DNA of 64,000 bases from Acinetobacter piscicola (GCF_015218165.1 NZ_CP048659.1:3795083-3859082), one strand, 5' to 3'. Numbered from the stretch's first letter, positions 10,888-24,234 are shown. Translations and numbers: made by a program. Notes: generated by a model from the sequence alone, not told the origin.

Positions 10888-11369
10888 CTGAAGAAATTAT
10901 TAATCCCAATGAAGAAACCCGCATTGCGGATGGCTCCAAAGTAGAGCTGCATTTTTCTGTTGCCATTGAAAATGGTGTGGAAATTGACAATACCCGTAGC
11001 CGTGAACAACCTGTCAGTCTGGTGATGGGCGATGGTAGTTTATTACCGGGTTTTGAAAAAGCATTATTTGGTCTACGTGCAGGTGACCGTCGTACGGTTA
11101 GCCTTCTTCCTGAAGATGCTTTCGGTCCTTGGAACCCTGAAAATGTACAAAAATTCGATACCGTGAAGTTTGAACAACGTCCTGTTGAAGGTCACATGAT
11201 CGAGTTTGAAGACAAAGCTAAACAAAGCCTATTTGGTGTAGTTAAAACAGTTGGTGAAGATATTACCGAAGTCGATTTTAACCATCCTTTAGCAGGGAAA
11301 AACATTACTTTTGAAGTAGAAATTTTCAAAGTCACACCTGCAGGTCAACAAGGTGTGAAATTGATGTAA
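10884..11369 (+). CDS. fkpB: FKBP-type peptidyl-prolyl cis-trans isomerase
   Basis: SlpA/FkpB-type prolyl isomerase of 161 residues; the FKBP fold carries the long inserted flap typical of SlyD/SlpA proteins. Motifs seen are VELHFSVAIENG near the N-terminus and LLPGFEKALFGLRAGD, the isomerase core. It lacks the metal-binding His/Cys tail of SlyD, which favours FkpB. It is the last gene of the ileS-lspA-fkpB run (ATGA overlap with lspA) and is followed by a terminator; ispH, the usual next gene in many gammaproteobacteria, is not here. Confidence 0.92.
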   Translation: MTEEIINPNEETRIADGSKVELHFSVAIENGVEIDNTRSREQPVSLVMGDGSLLPGFEKALFGLRAGDRRTVSLLPEDAFGPWNPENVQKFDTVKFEQRPVEGHMIEFEDKAKQSLFGVVKTVGEDITEVDFNHPLAGKNITFEVEIFKVTPAGQQGVKLM

Positions 11370-11381
11370 GCATCAAAATAT

Positions 11382-11407
11382 AAAAAGCTCTTTCGGGAGC
11401 TTTTTTT
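11382..11407 (+). terminator. Intrinsic terminator after fkpB
   Basis: Stem aaaaagctc/gagcttttt with a tttcgg loop, followed by a run of T. Confidence 0.85.
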
Positions 11408-11499
11408 ACATATAAAACTTAATAAATACAATTTATGACTATCAAAAATAAATTTTTCAGACTAATTTAAAACCACAATACGATAAACGCAGGAAATAC

Positions 11500-12042
11500 A
11501 TGAATATATTTATTATTGTGGGCAGCATTCGTCAAGGACGTACTGCCATTAAAGTTGCAGAATGGTTATCTAAAGAAATTAACCAACTCGACTTTCATAC
11601 ATTAAATACACGCATAGTTGATTTGAAAGAATGGAACTTACCTCTTTTTGCCGGTGCACATCCTCCAGCCTCAGGTATTTACGACCAACCTCGACAACAA
11701 GAATGGGCAGATCATATTGCCCAAGCGGATGCTTTTATTTTTATTTCACCAGAATACAATCACGGCTACAGTGCAGTGCTTAAAAATGCCATTGATTACC
11801 TTGGCAAAGAATGGAAAAGCAAACCTTTTGGTATTGTCAGTTATGGAGGTAACAATGGTACTTCATCGGTCGAGCAACTCAAACAAGTGTGCACTGCCCT
11901 CGATATGATCGACTCAAATGCCGTCATTCAGCTGCGAGATATTTTCAATCGTAACAAAACTGAGCATTTTGAAGGTAACGAATTTGATAACAAAGCCGTT
12001 GCGTCAGTGATCAATAAACTGATTCAGTATAGTAATATATAA
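11500..12042 (+). CDS. NADPH-dependent FMN reductase family protein
   Basis: A 180-residue flavodoxin-like protein. The FMN phosphate-binding loop is GSIRQGRTAIKVAEW at residues 8-22, and SPEYNHGYSAVLKNAIDYL matches the isoalloxazine-contacting segment of the NAD(P)H:FMN/quinone reductase family. It is cytosolic and probably reduces quinones, azo dyes or chromate-like acceptors; the physiological substrate is unknown. Preceded by a terminator and a good ribosome binding site (caggaaatac), so it is likely a single-gene transcript. Confidence 0.85.
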   Translation: MNIFIIVGSIRQGRTAIKVAEWLSKEINQLDFHTLNTRIVDLKEWNLPLFAGAHPPASGIYDQPRQQEWADHIAQADAFIFISPEYNHGYSAVLKNAIDYLGKEWKSKPFGIVSYGGNNGTSSVEQLKQVCTALDMIDSNAVIQLRDIFNRNKTEHFEGNEFDNKAVASVINKLIQYSNI

Positions 12043-12059
12043 AATTTTAAAGATGATCA

Positions 12060-12272
12060 AAAGTAATGTAAGTTTAAGCTTACATACACTGCGGTCATTT
12101 GCAGCTATGCAGTGATCTTAAAATTTTATATTCTATTGTTATAGGGAACAGGAAGTTTCCAAAACGAAAAACAATAATCATAAGTTTTAGCATCAGGATG
12201 TGAGGTACGACAGGAGTTATACCTAAGTAACTGATACAAAAAAGCCCATTCAGGATGATTGGGCTTTTTTCT
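12060..12272 (+). ncRNA. Candidate intergenic small RNA ending at a strong terminator
   Basis: The 320-base stretch between the FMN reductase and the transglycosylase has no credible ORF but ends in a good intrinsic terminator 200 bases past the preceding stop. It holds an imperfect palindrome tgtaagtttaagcttaca (12067-12084), a second stem-forming stretch (cactgcggtcatttgcagc), and purine-rich segments (gggaacaggaag, aggatgtgagg, gacaggag). A -10-like TTATAGG lies near 12137. It could instead be only the 3' UTR of the reductase gene. The 5' end given is a guess. Confidence 0.3.
12237..12271 (+). terminator. Intrinsic terminator of the intergenic segment
   Basis: Arms agccca/tgggct with flanking A- and T-runs and an 11-nt loop. 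Confidence 0.75.
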
Positions 12273-12362
12273 ATTCAAATTCTACTCACATTCCTTTGCA
12301 AATGTTAAAGCATTCAGCCTTGACTCTCCGAACAACGCTACTTAAGATTTTGCCTAAAGATT

Positions 12363-12959
12363 GTGAGTGTTGGTTATATTTTGTTGATTTCTACCTATTT
12401 TTCTAAATGTTATCAAAACTTTTTAAAAGTACATTCAAATTTTATAAATTTGGCACTTTTGTCTACTACGCTTGTGATTACAGGTTGTTCTACGCTAGGT
12501 GGAGGTTCTATTGAAAAGCGCTCAGCTAAATTAGCACAAGGCATTCAAAAAGCATATTCAGTAGAACCTAATACTGCTGCACGCATTGCACCAATAATTA
12601 TACAAAATGCTGAACAATATGAAGTAGATCCCGTATTGATCGCTGCAATGATTCGCCAAGAATCAAGTTATCGAAGTGATATTGTTTCACCTGCAGGTGC
12701 TGTTGGACTTACTCAAGTGATTCCGCGTTATTGGCAACAAACTTGTCAAGGTGACCTATTTAATGAGCAGATCAATATCCAATGTGGTACTTATATTTTA
12801 GCCAAATATAACCAATCTGCAGGGAGCTGGAAAAAAGCATTAGCATATTATAATGTTGGGCCTACAGGCTATCAATCTAGTTGGAAAATGAAACGCCAAG
12901 GTAAAAAATATGCACGAGAAGTGAAACAACACCAACATCTTTTAAAAGATGCCTTATAA
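12363..12959 (+). CDS. Lytic transglycosylase (SLT domain) lipoprotein; start region questionable
   Basis: Cleaves the MurNAc-GlcNAc bond of peptidoglycan with 1,6-anhydro product formation. The SLT/lysozyme-like domain spans about residues 70-185, with the catalytic Glu in AAMIRQESSY, then PAGAVGLTQVIP and YILAKYN, and the ALAYYNVGP motif. A lipobox LVITGC puts the lipidated Cys at residue 42 when read from the GTG at 12363, which is too far in. A normal signal peptide would begin at the ATG at 12407, but that ATG is one frame off and would need a one-base deletion in TTTT near 12443. It is either a long odd N-terminus or a frameshift. A terminator follows. Confidence 0.8.
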   Translation: MSVGYILLISTYFSKCYQNFLKVHSNFINLALLSTTLVITGCSTLGGGSIEKRSAKLAQGIQKAYSVEPNTAARIAPIIIQNAEQYEVDPVLIAAMIRQESSYRSDIVSPAGAVGLTQVIPRYWQQTCQGDLFNEQINIQCGTYILAKYNQSAGSWKKALAYYNVGPTGYQSSWKMKRQGKKYAREVKQHQHLLKDAL

Positions 12960-12969
12960 CGCTTTGATA

Positions 12970-13000
12970 AAAAAACCTTGGCACAAACCAAGGTTTTTTT
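12970..13000. terminator. Shared bidirectional terminator
   Basis: Arms aaaccttgg/ccaaggttt with A-run and T-run flanks. It sits between the convergent transglycosylase and MFS genes. Confidence 0.85.
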
Positions 13001-13015
13001 ATCATTCTATCTTGC

Positions 13016-14368
13016 TTAGTTTGCAGAAATTGCAGCGGTTGCTTTCACTTCTATTTTACTCTCAGCTTTTTTAATTCGAATACATGAGATTGCGATCGCA
13101 CCAATAATACCAGGAATCGCTACCGCAATAAAATTCCATTTATGAGGCAGCTCTAACCCTAATAAATAACCAATCAAAATCGGCCCTACAATCGCACCTG
13201 TACGTCCAATTGCAGAAGCCCAACCAATTCCTGTAGAACGTACTGCAACAGGATAAAAGTGTGCAACATAGCTATAAAGTAAGATACTACAACCAATCGA
13301 AGATGCACCTGCCAAACTAACCAATAAATAAATCACTGGTTGTGGTGAGTTAAAGCCTAGTCCGACCAGTGAGCAAACACCTACTATGAGCATACCAATT
13401 AATACAGGTTTAAAGTTAAAACGATCTGCTAAAACACCACCACCAATCGTACCAATCACAGCACCAATATTCAGTGCCATTAAGAACATCAAACTACTAC
13501 CTAATGAATAGCCTGCTGCCATCATTAATTTTGGTAACCAACTTCCCAATGCATAAAGCATTAATAAACACATGAAAAATGCAATCCAAAATAATAATGT
13601 CCCGACTGCACGATTTTCAGAAAATAATGCTTTGACTGAAGCTGTTTGTGTTTGATCATCTGATGATAAAACTAATTGAGTTTCAGATGACACTTGCGCC
13701 GTAGGTTCTATTTTCTTTAAAAAATAACGTGCTTCATCCATTTTCTGTGCTTTTACCAAAAAGGTTAAAGACTCAGGTAAAAACTTCCAAAAGAATGGAA
13801 CAAATAATAGTGGGATTCCTGCGATATAAAACATGATTTGCCAACCAAAATCAGCTGCAAACCATGTACCACATAATGCTGCCATAATACCGCCAACAGC
13901 ATAACCACTAAACATTGTGGTTACTAAAGTACTTTTTAAGCGTTGTGGTGCATATTCTGCTGTTAAAGCAACAAGATTAGGTAAAACGCCCCCAATTCCT
14001 AGACCTGCAATAAAACGTAAAATTGCAAATTCAGTTGGATTTGAAGCAAAGCCACCCAAAAAAGTAAAAAAACTAAATAAAGAAACACAGATTAAAATGA
14101 CTTTTTTACGACCAATTTTATCTGCAAGCATACCAAAGGACATCGCACCAAACATCATGCCTGCCAATGCAGTACTGGCGAGCATACCAGCTTGTACAGC
14201 AGTCATCCCCCACTCTTTCATCAATAATGGCAAAACTACGCCATTGATTGCTAAATCATAACCATCAAATAAGACGATAAATAAACACCAAAGAATAATA
14301 TTGACATGGAATGATTTAAACTTCGCATGGTCCACTACAGCATTTACATTCATTGTTTGCGCTGTCAT
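13016..14368 (-). CDS. Aromatic acid:H+ symporter (MFS, AAHS family)
   Basis: Inner-membrane importer for aromatic acids or related ring-cleavage products, of the group containing BenK, PcaK, VanK and MucK of Acinetobacter baylyi. About 450 residues with 12 membrane segments. The hallmark FDGYDLAINGVVLPLL lies in helix 1, and GMLADKIGRKK in the loop after helix 2. The start is set at 14368 because GGAGGTGAG lies just upstream; the in-frame TTG at 14383 lies within that ribosome binding site. No catabolic genes are adjacent, so the exact substrate (muconate, benzoate, protocatechuate, vanillate) is open. Confidence 0.85.
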   Translation of the reverse strand: MTAQTMNVNAVVDHAKFKSFHVNIILWCLFIVLFDGYDLAINGVVLPLLMKEWGMTAVQAGMLASTALAGMMFGAMSFGMLADKIGRKKVILICVSLFSFFTFLGGFASNPTEFAILRFIAGLGIGGVLPNLVALTAEYAPQRLKSTLVTTMFSGYAVGGIMAALCGTWFAADFGWQIMFYIAGIPLLFVPFFWKFLPESLTFLVKAQKMDEARYFLKKIEPTAQVSSETQLVLSSDDQTQTASVKALFSENRAVGTLLFWIAFFMCLLMLYALGSWLPKLMMAAGYSLGSSLMFLMALNIGAVIGTIGGGVLADRFNFKPVLIGMLIVGVCSLVGLGFNSPQPVIYLLVSLAGASSIGCSILLYSYVAHFYPVAVRSTGIGWASAIGRTGAIVGPILIGYLLGLELPHKWNFIAVAIPGIIGAIAISCIRIKKAESKIEVKATAAISAN

Positions 14369-14383
14369 TTTACTCACCTCCAA

Positions 14384-14772
14384 TTGTGAGACTTATATTT
14401 CAAACTACAATGAATGGCTGTTCATTTTTTGTCTAAAACCTTATAAGCATAAAATTATACCTTCTCAGTATAAAAATTATTTTTTGGTATAAAATGCCAC
14501 CTACAGCTGACACAAAAGATCAATAAAATGGATAAATTATATAAAAAGTGTAACAAAGAAAAAAATTAAATCCTGAATAAACAAAAACTTAATTAAAAAC
14601 ACTACAGATATTAGACTTTAGTTAGCTTGCAAACATAACAACAGAGAAATAATTGATTAATCTTTAGTCTAATGTGACAAATACTATGTCTTATTTATTT
14701 GAACTTATCATAATAATGATGAAAAAACGTCCAAATTATTCCATTTTTATAAACATTATTTTCCCACCCGCC
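14384..14772. promoter_or_regulatory. 390-base AT-rich intergenic region, likely regulatory for the AAHS transporter
   Basis: No credible ORF. It holds an inverted repeat ATTAGACT (14610-14617) and AGTCTAAT (14666-14673), and TTATCATAATAATGATGA near 14707. These could be operator half-sites for a transporter regulator, but no regulator gene is next to it. Confidence 0.3.
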
Positions 14773-14812
14773 ATAAAAAACACCCCCAACCTTATGGTTG
14801 GGGGTGTTTTAA
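14773..14812 (-). terminator. Terminator of the rRNA operon
   Basis: A 15-bp perfect stem (14777-14791 with 14796-14810) and a 4-base loop, followed by a T-run on the minus strand; GC-rich core ACCCCCAACC. It lies just after the 5S gene. Confidence 0.92.
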
Positions 14813-14820
14813 ATTTAAAA

Positions 14821-14934
14821 GCTGGCGATGACTTACTCTCACATGGGTAATCCCACACTACCATCAGCGCTAAGAGGTTTCACTTCTGAGTTCGGGAAGG
14901 GATCAGGTGGTTCACTCTTGCTATTGTCGCCAGC
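14821..14934 (-). rRNA. rrf: 5S ribosomal RNA
   Basis: About 114 nt. The complementary termini GCTGGCGAC and GTCATCGCCAGC pair, and the internal CCCGAACTCAGAAGTGAAAC segment is diagnostic of 5S rRNA. Last gene of the minus-strand rRNA operon. Ends are placed from the terminal helix. Confidence 0.96.
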
Positions 14935-15129
14935 AAACTGTTATGGATACTTGCTTTGGTCTTATTTATTCACTTTTCAGTGTATGCCAATGCTTTTTCC
15001 AAATGAGTTATTAACAGGATAATTTGAGTTGCTATTGTAACTAGCTTTTGAACTAAATCAAGGTTTGATCTGACTGTTAGATCAGATATGAATCGATTTC
15101 AGTTTATACAACAACTGTTTGGGTGTTGT

Positions 15130-18022
<2,893 letters not shown>

Positions 18023-18461
18023 ATACAACCCCAAACAGTCGTTCATCCCTACAAGTAGGATGAGCAACAGATCAACTAATTACTCAGTCAATCATACAGT
18101 TGGCGTCTTGTGCACTTAAGCACTGTACAGCTTCAATCTAAATTCATATACCAAAACGCTTGATTCAGTTTTATCGCTAGTAACTCATCAATCTCTCAAA
18201 CTTAGAATTGCTTCTTCGTTTTTTGATTTCAATGAGTATGAACAATTTATTTCAACTCAAATATATTCTGTTAATGATTCACTACGTCTTCGTCAGATCG
18301 CAGTCAACTGTGATAAATCACAGAAGTTAACAAGATGCGCATATTACGCCAACTTCTTATTAATTTCTATAATCTAGGACTTCGTTCGATTAAAGCCTGC
18401 GCAAAGCATAGCTTTTTGCTTAAATTTTAAGGAAAAGCGTTGCTTTTCTATTCTTAAAATT

Positions 18462-18537
18462 TGGTGGAGACTAGGAGAGTCGAACTCCTGACCTCCTGCG
18501 TGCAAAGCAGGCGCTCTACCAACTAAGCTAAGTCCCC
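18462..18537 (-). tRNA. alaT: tRNA-Ala (TGC anticodon)
   Basis: 76 nt including encoded CCA. The acceptor arm GGGGACT pairs with AGTCTCC region, the anticodon loop TTTGCAC gives anticodon TGC, and the T-loop GTTCGACTC is present. It lies in the 16S-23S spacer as is usual. Confidence 0.95.
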
Positions 18538-18611
18538 AGCTTAAGATCTAAAATATCTAATTCCCTGTACTCAATATTTAATTTTTCAATTAAATAATGT
18601 GTTCGTCAGAA

Positions 18612-18688
<77 letters not shown>

Positions 18689-18747
18689 TCAGATACTTCA
18701 ATGAAGAACAACTTGTTGTGGATTCTTACCGATCGTCAATCTTTCGT

Positions 18748-20284
<1,537 letters not shown>

Positions 20285-20543
20285 AAAATCATTAGTACCT
20301 ATAAGGGTACAAATCTTGGCTCATCAATTTTCTGACTTTAATTTCTCAAATAAACTTCGAGTAATTTCTACCATCAATCAATGAAAATAATTTCGATCAA
20401 TCAATCAGTAAAAATCCACACAAGTTGTTCTTCATATTCTCTTAATGAATTATTTACCACCTCGTCAGTGATAAATAAGACGCAATAAAAAACTCAACAA
20501 CTTAACCCTGTAAGCTAAGTTTGTTTGCTGTATCGCGTCGGGA
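20285..20543 (-). ncRNA. rRNA operon leader with RNase III processing arm
   Basis: Transcribed leader between the promoter and 16S. Its segment near 20408-20433 (GAAGAACAACTTGTGTGGAT, minus strand) is complementary to the sequence just after 16S near 18700-18728. The two form the long stem that bounds pre-16S rRNA. Confidence 0.7.
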
Positions 20544-20578
20544 TGAGCACAGTATAGGGAATTTTAAAATGCTTGCAA
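20544..20578 (-). promoter_or_regulatory. rRNA operon sigma-70 promoter
   Basis: On the minus strand, TTGCAA (20578-20573) is separated by 16 bases from TATACT (20556-20551), with a GC-rich region after it (CCCGACGCG), typical of a stringently controlled rRNA promoter. AT-rich sequence upstream could act as an UP element. Confidence 0.75.
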
Positions 20579-20670
20579 GTACTTTTAAGCATTTGTTTTA
20601 TTGAGTGTCTTTTTTTTACGCACCAATATGATGCATATTTATTCAATTTCAAGTATAAGTTTTTAATTAT

Positions 20671-20709
20671 AAAGCAGAAATATGAATATAATATTTCTGC
20701 TTTATTTTT
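20671..20709. terminator. Hairpin downstream of ppiA
   Basis: A 13-bp stem aaagcagaaatat/atatttctgcttt with a 7-base loop. The T-run lies on the plus-strand side, so as a terminator for the minus-strand ppiA gene it is imperfect. Confidence 0.5.
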
Positions 20710-20711
20710 TA

Positions 20712-21275
20712 TTATTTTTTCGCAGTATTTATTTTCGTTTGAATACTGATGATTTTCACAGCTTGTACAGGTACGTTTTGGTATGGTCCTAAATTTTGTG
20801 TAGGCACATTGACAATCTTGTCAACAATATTCATGCCTTGAATCACTTTACCAAATACAGCATAACCAGGATTTCCTGAAGCTTTATTCAAAAATTCATT
20901 ATTTGCGACATTAATAAAAAATTGACTGGTGGCTGAATTTGGATCATTGGTTCTTGCCATTGCCAAACTACCACGTGAATTTTTCAAACCATTGCTTGCT
21001 TCATTTTTAATTGCTGCTTGCGTTGGTTTTTCTTGCATATTGCTATCGAAACCACCGCCTTGGATCATAAACCCCGGAATCACGCGATGAAAAATGGTGC
21101 CATTATAAAATTGACTATTTACATAGTTTTTGAAGTTTTTTACTGAGATGGGTGCTTGCTGGTCATATAGTTCAATTTCTATATCACCCTGATTGGTTTT
21201 AATTTGCATATGTGTGTTGGCAAATATTGAACTCGAAGCCACTAAAAGTAACAACGATAGACTCAGTTTTTTCAT
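20712..21275 (-). CDS. ppiA: Periplasmic cyclophilin-type peptidyl-prolyl isomerase
   Basis: 187 residues. A Sec signal peptide (MKKLSLSLLLLVASSSIFA, cut after the A of IFA) leads into a cyclophilin domain. The active-site segment FHRVIPGFMIQGGG with the catalytic Arg is at about residues 57-70, and the second motif SATSQFFINV follows. It catalyses prolyl cis-trans isomerisation in periplasmic protein folding. Single gene, with a typical ribosome binding site (aaggaataaagc). Length matches E. coli PpiA (190). Confidence 0.92.
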   Translation of the reverse strand: MKKLSLSLLLLVASSSIFANTHMQIKTNQGDIEIELYDQQAPISVKNFKNYVNSQFYNGTIFHRVIPGFMIQGGGFDSNMQEKPTQAAIKNEASNGLKNSRGSLAMARTNDPNSATSQFFINVANNEFLNKASGNPGYAVFGKVIQGMNIVDKIVNVPTQNLGPYQNVPVQAVKIISIQTKINTAKK

Positions 21276-21453
21276 GCTTTATTCCTTGGCTTAAATTTCA
21301 GTTCTTATAGACTACGATGAACTAGCATGCAGTCTTTATCAATAATGCTTTTATTTACCATTGGATTTAAAGAAGCTGAATGTAAAGCTGAACTCGGGTT
21401 TTAGAAATGCTTTCATTTCACATAAAACAAAAGTATTTCTCTAGATCTCATGA

Positions 21454-22524
21454 TTATTTATTTTTGTCCCAAAATTTTCTGAACTCTCTACTCATTTCAA
21501 TCACGTTTCTTTTTGCTTTTCGTGAAATTGGAGTCAAGTTGATAAAACCATGCGTTTGATCTTCGTAATCATGATAATGAACTTTGACATTGTTTTGACG
21601 TAGCTTATAAGCGTAAATTTTACCTTCGTCATGCAATACATCATGCCCTGCTGTGACAATAAAAGCAGGTGGTAATTTCTTAAATGTGCCATAGGTTGGT
21701 GAAATTATGGTTGCATCAAGTGGTACATTGTATTTTGTCGCATAGTATTCAGTCACATAGTCAATATCTGAGCTAGTTAAAACCAAACCATCCTTATAGG
21801 CAAAGAATGATGGATGACGGCTCTTAAAATCGACCGCTGGATAAATCAAAAACTGTGCTTCAGGTGCATAAGCTTTATTTACTGTTCGTTGTGACAGGAC
21901 TGCACAAATATTTCCACCTGCACTATCACCTGCAATCGCTATACGATTTTTAAATATTTTGAATTGACGACGGTTTTGATAGACCCAAGCCAATGCATCT
22001 TCACAGGATTGAATTAAATCATAAGGTCCAACCTCTGGTGCAAGTGGATATTCAATACTCAGTACTTGTACTTTGGCATGCGTGGCAATGAGTCGACAGA
22101 CTTCATCATGCGTGTCCACACTTCCCACCACGAAACCACCACCATGATAAAACACCACGATAGGTAGTTTTTTGCTTGGTGCAGGATGGTAATGGCGTGC
22201 ATAGATACTGCCACTTTGCAAAGGTAGACGAATGTCTTCAACAAATTGCACAGATGTAGGTCTGTTCACAATCGATTGCATTTGCATTTCAAATTGTTTA
22301 CGTGAAGATTCAACATTTGCACCAATAAATCCAGCCTTACCCTGTTTTAATTGGGCAGCCATCATACATTTAGTGAAACTGTCTAATTGTGGGTACTGAT
22401 AGGGATAGCCCAATAATTTTGTTAATGATTCTTGCGCAAATTTAGGTAAGCGATCCAAAGAACGCGCCGCAGGACCTTGTGCCTTTTCTATTAATTCTTG
22501 GATGTTATTGTTCAAAGCGACCAT
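21454..22524 (-). CDS. Alpha/beta hydrolase, HSL-family esterase/lipase
   Basis: 356 residues. The oxyanion-hole motif HGGGFVVGS (about residues 127-135) and the nucleophile elbow GDSAGG (Ser about residue 200) define the hormone-sensitive-lipase (family IV) group. The acid is the Asp of the GHDVLHDEG segment, and the base is the His of THGF near residue 325. It hydrolyses short-chain esters; the natural substrate is unknown. No signal peptide, so cytosolic or membrane-associated. An N-terminal helical cap (about residues 1-80) precedes the fold. Isolated from its neighbours by intergenic regions of 180-200 bases. Confidence 0.88.
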   Translation of the reverse strand: MVALNNNIQELIEKAQGPAARSLDRLPKFAQESLTKLLGYPYQYPQLDSFTKCMMAAQLKQGKAGFIGANVESSRKQFEMQMQSIVNRPTSVQFVEDIRLPLQSGSIYARHYHPAPSKKLPIVVFYHGGGFVVGSVDTHDEVCRLIATHAKVQVLSIEYPLAPEVGPYDLIQSCEDALAWVYQNRRQFKIFKNRIAIAGDSAGGNICAVLSQRTVNKAYAPEAQFLIYPAVDFKSRHPSFFAYKDGLVLTSSDIDYVTEYYATKYNVPLDATIISPTYGTFKKLPPAFIVTAGHDVLHDEGKIYAYKLRQNNVKVHYHDYEDQTHGFINLTPISRKAKRNVIEMSREFRKFWDKNK

Positions 22525-22729
22525 AGCTCGTCCTTCTGTATACTTGATTCTTCATATTTTCTACACGATCAGCCTTTAGCTGACTATATTTGTATATAAG
22601 TCTCGCAATCCATATACAAATATAAAACTTAAATACGCTAATCTGACTACATAGTGCTTGTCATTAGCATTTTTGCTTTAAATCAGTTTTTTTATGCTAT
22701 TCGGTTAATTTATTTTGGAGGCAGTCAAG

Positions 22730-23194
22730 ATGATGAAAACAATTATTGTATCAATAACAACTGCTGTATTGACTGTCGGTTGTGTGGCTTTTCCTGATGA
22801 TGGCTCTTATCGTCAAGGTGGTTATTACGGTGGAAATTATGGCGGTTATGATCGCGACCGCCGCTATGACCGCGATCATGATCGTGACCGTTGGGAAAGA
22901 GAACGCGCTTATCGTTTACAGCAAGCTCGCTTAGAACAACAACGTCGCCAACAACAAGTTGACCGTGATCGACAACATCAACGCGACTGGCAACAACGCG
23001 AAAGACAACAACATTTAGATCGTCAACGTAGAGAACGTGAACAGCAACGCTTACAACAAATCCAAAGACAGACTTGGGAGCAGCGTCAGCAGCAGAAACC
23101 AAACTTTGACAACAATAAACGAAAATGGGAACAACAAAACCAACGTCGAGATGATAAAAAACGTGATCAGCGCAGAGAGCATGATCGTGACTAA
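22730..23194 (+). CDS. Arg/Gln/Asp-rich small lipoprotein
   Basis: About 154 residues. Signal peptide MMKTIIVSITTAVLTVGC with lipobox LTVGC, then a Gly/Tyr-rich stretch and a long low-complexity tail of Arg, Gln, Asp and Glu, probably helical or disordered. The start is the ATG at 22730 because GGAGG lies nine bases before it; the in-frame TTG at 22715 overlaps that site. A lipid-anchored periplasmic or outer-membrane protein with a highly charged tail suggests binding to polyanions or peptidoglycan, but no family is recognised. A terminator follows. Confidence 0.75.
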   Translation: MMKTIIVSITTAVLTVGCVAFPDDGSYRQGGYYGGNYGGYDRDRRYDRDHDRDRWERERAYRLQQARLEQQRRQQQVDRDRQHQRDWQQRERQQHLDRQRREREQQRLQQIQRQTWEQRQQQKPNFDNNKRKWEQQNQRRDDKKRDQRREHDRD

Positions 23195-23220
23195 TCACTT
23201 CTATACATCATAAATCAATC

Positions 23221-23248
23221 AAAACCTGTATTCACGCAGGTTTTTTTG
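23221..23248 (+). terminator. Intrinsic terminator after the RQD-rich lipoprotein gene
   Basis: Arms aaacctg/caggttt with an 8-base loop, followed by seven T. Confidence 0.8.
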
Positions 23249-23297
23249 ATTCAAGCTTGAATATCTTTAAACCTCAATACTTTAAAAAAATAAGTCA

Positions 23298-23337
23298 TTA
23301 AAAAATAGACAGTAAGGCATCCTAACTACTGTCTATC
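23298..23337 (-). terminator. Terminator for the small lipoprotein at 23359-23619
   Basis: A 10-bp stem atagacagta (23305-23314) and tactgtctat (23327-23336), followed by TTTTTT on the minus strand. Confidence 0.8.
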
Positions 23338-23358
23338 TATTTCACCTAAATTTAACGG

Positions 23359-23619
23359 TTATTGTGCAGCAGGCTGCTCAACCACATCGGCTTCTGGATT
23401 CACTTGCACAGGTGCAGCTTGTTGTAATGTTGGGTCAGATTGCACCGCAACACCTGTTTGTGATGATGTCTCCACGCTTGCAGCTTGTGCAGAGCTATCT
23501 ACTGGTGCTTGTTGTGTTGCTGCGGTTTCTGGTGCACTGCTCGATTCTGTTGAAGTACATCCAACGGCAGCCAAAGATACGCCTGCCAATACAAGTGAAA
23601 TTAAACCTAACTTTTTCAT
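23359..23619 (-). CDS. Small Ala/Gln/Ser-rich lipoprotein
   Basis: 86 residues. Lipoprotein signal peptide MKKLGLISLVLAGVSLAAVGC with lipobox AAVGC at residues 17-21, then a low-complexity tail rich in Ala, Gln, Ser, Thr, Val and Pro with no folded domain visible. Good ribosome binding site (ggaagtat). It has its own terminator. Such short tailed lipoproteins are common in Acinetobacter envelopes; function unknown. The opposite-strand frame over the same bases is an artefact of its composition. Confidence 0.75.
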   Translation of the reverse strand: MKKLGLISLVLAGVSLAAVGCTSTESSSAPETAATQQAPVDSSAQAASVETSSQTGVAVQSDPTLQQAAPVQVNPEADVVEQPAAQ

Positions 23620-24234
23620 TTAAAAATACTTCCTTTCTAGACTCTATAAACAACACAAAGATTCAAATTCTTTGTGTTGCCTATGATTCCTGATATTTAT
23701 TTGCATTGCGTGTGTTCTTAGTTAGACTTTTAAGCACATCAGGTAAAATGTTGTAGATATTTTATTAATGTTTAAATCGGTCTATTTTCATTAAAATTAG
23801 TCTAAATAATCTACTGTTTTTAGAGTAAAAATAGATAAAATTTTGCTTTAAATTTAACAGATATCCGCACAACCTCAGTTAAATATCGCAATATAAAGCT
23901 CTATTTACCTTACATTGTAAAATCGATGTTTTAGCCAAAAAAAAAGCGTATCCAAGAGGGTCGGATACGCATTGAAAAAGTATTTCTAAATTACACAGGA
24001 TTAACTACAGCGAAAAGAATAGCGCTTTCAATCCAAAATAAGAAAGATTTTATTTTAATCACATTATTGGTTTTATGTATAAATATTAAGCAGCAAACAA
24101 AATGATTCGTACCAACAAAATGCTGATGAGGGGTAAATTTTTGCGAATTTCTCTGTAAATTCCCTACAAAAAATATCAAATTGTAAGTAAATCTTAGAAA
24201 TATACGAAATAACAGTAAATAATCACCGCAATAA
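23620..24234. other. 615-base AT-rich intergenic region without a convincing gene
   Basis: It contains an orphan minus-strand terminator (23937-23970) and an 89-codon minus-strand frame (23991-24260, GTG start). The frame's codons look like random AT-rich sequence, and its start overlaps the grpE promoter. I see no other supported gene. See the matching finding for the possible small RNA. Confidence 0.5.
23937..23970 (-). terminator. Orphan minus-strand intrinsic terminator
   Basis: Stem gcgtatcc/ggatacgc (23946-23953 with 23963-23970), 9-base loop, then nine T on the minus strand. No recognised gene lies upstream on that strand. Confidence 0.8.

Noticed and set aside
22743..23198. A 151-codon minus-strand frame opposite the RQD-rich lipoprotein gene.
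   Set aside because: It mirrors low-complexity Gln/Arg codons on the other strand. The plus frame has a signal peptide, lipobox, ribosome binding site and terminator.
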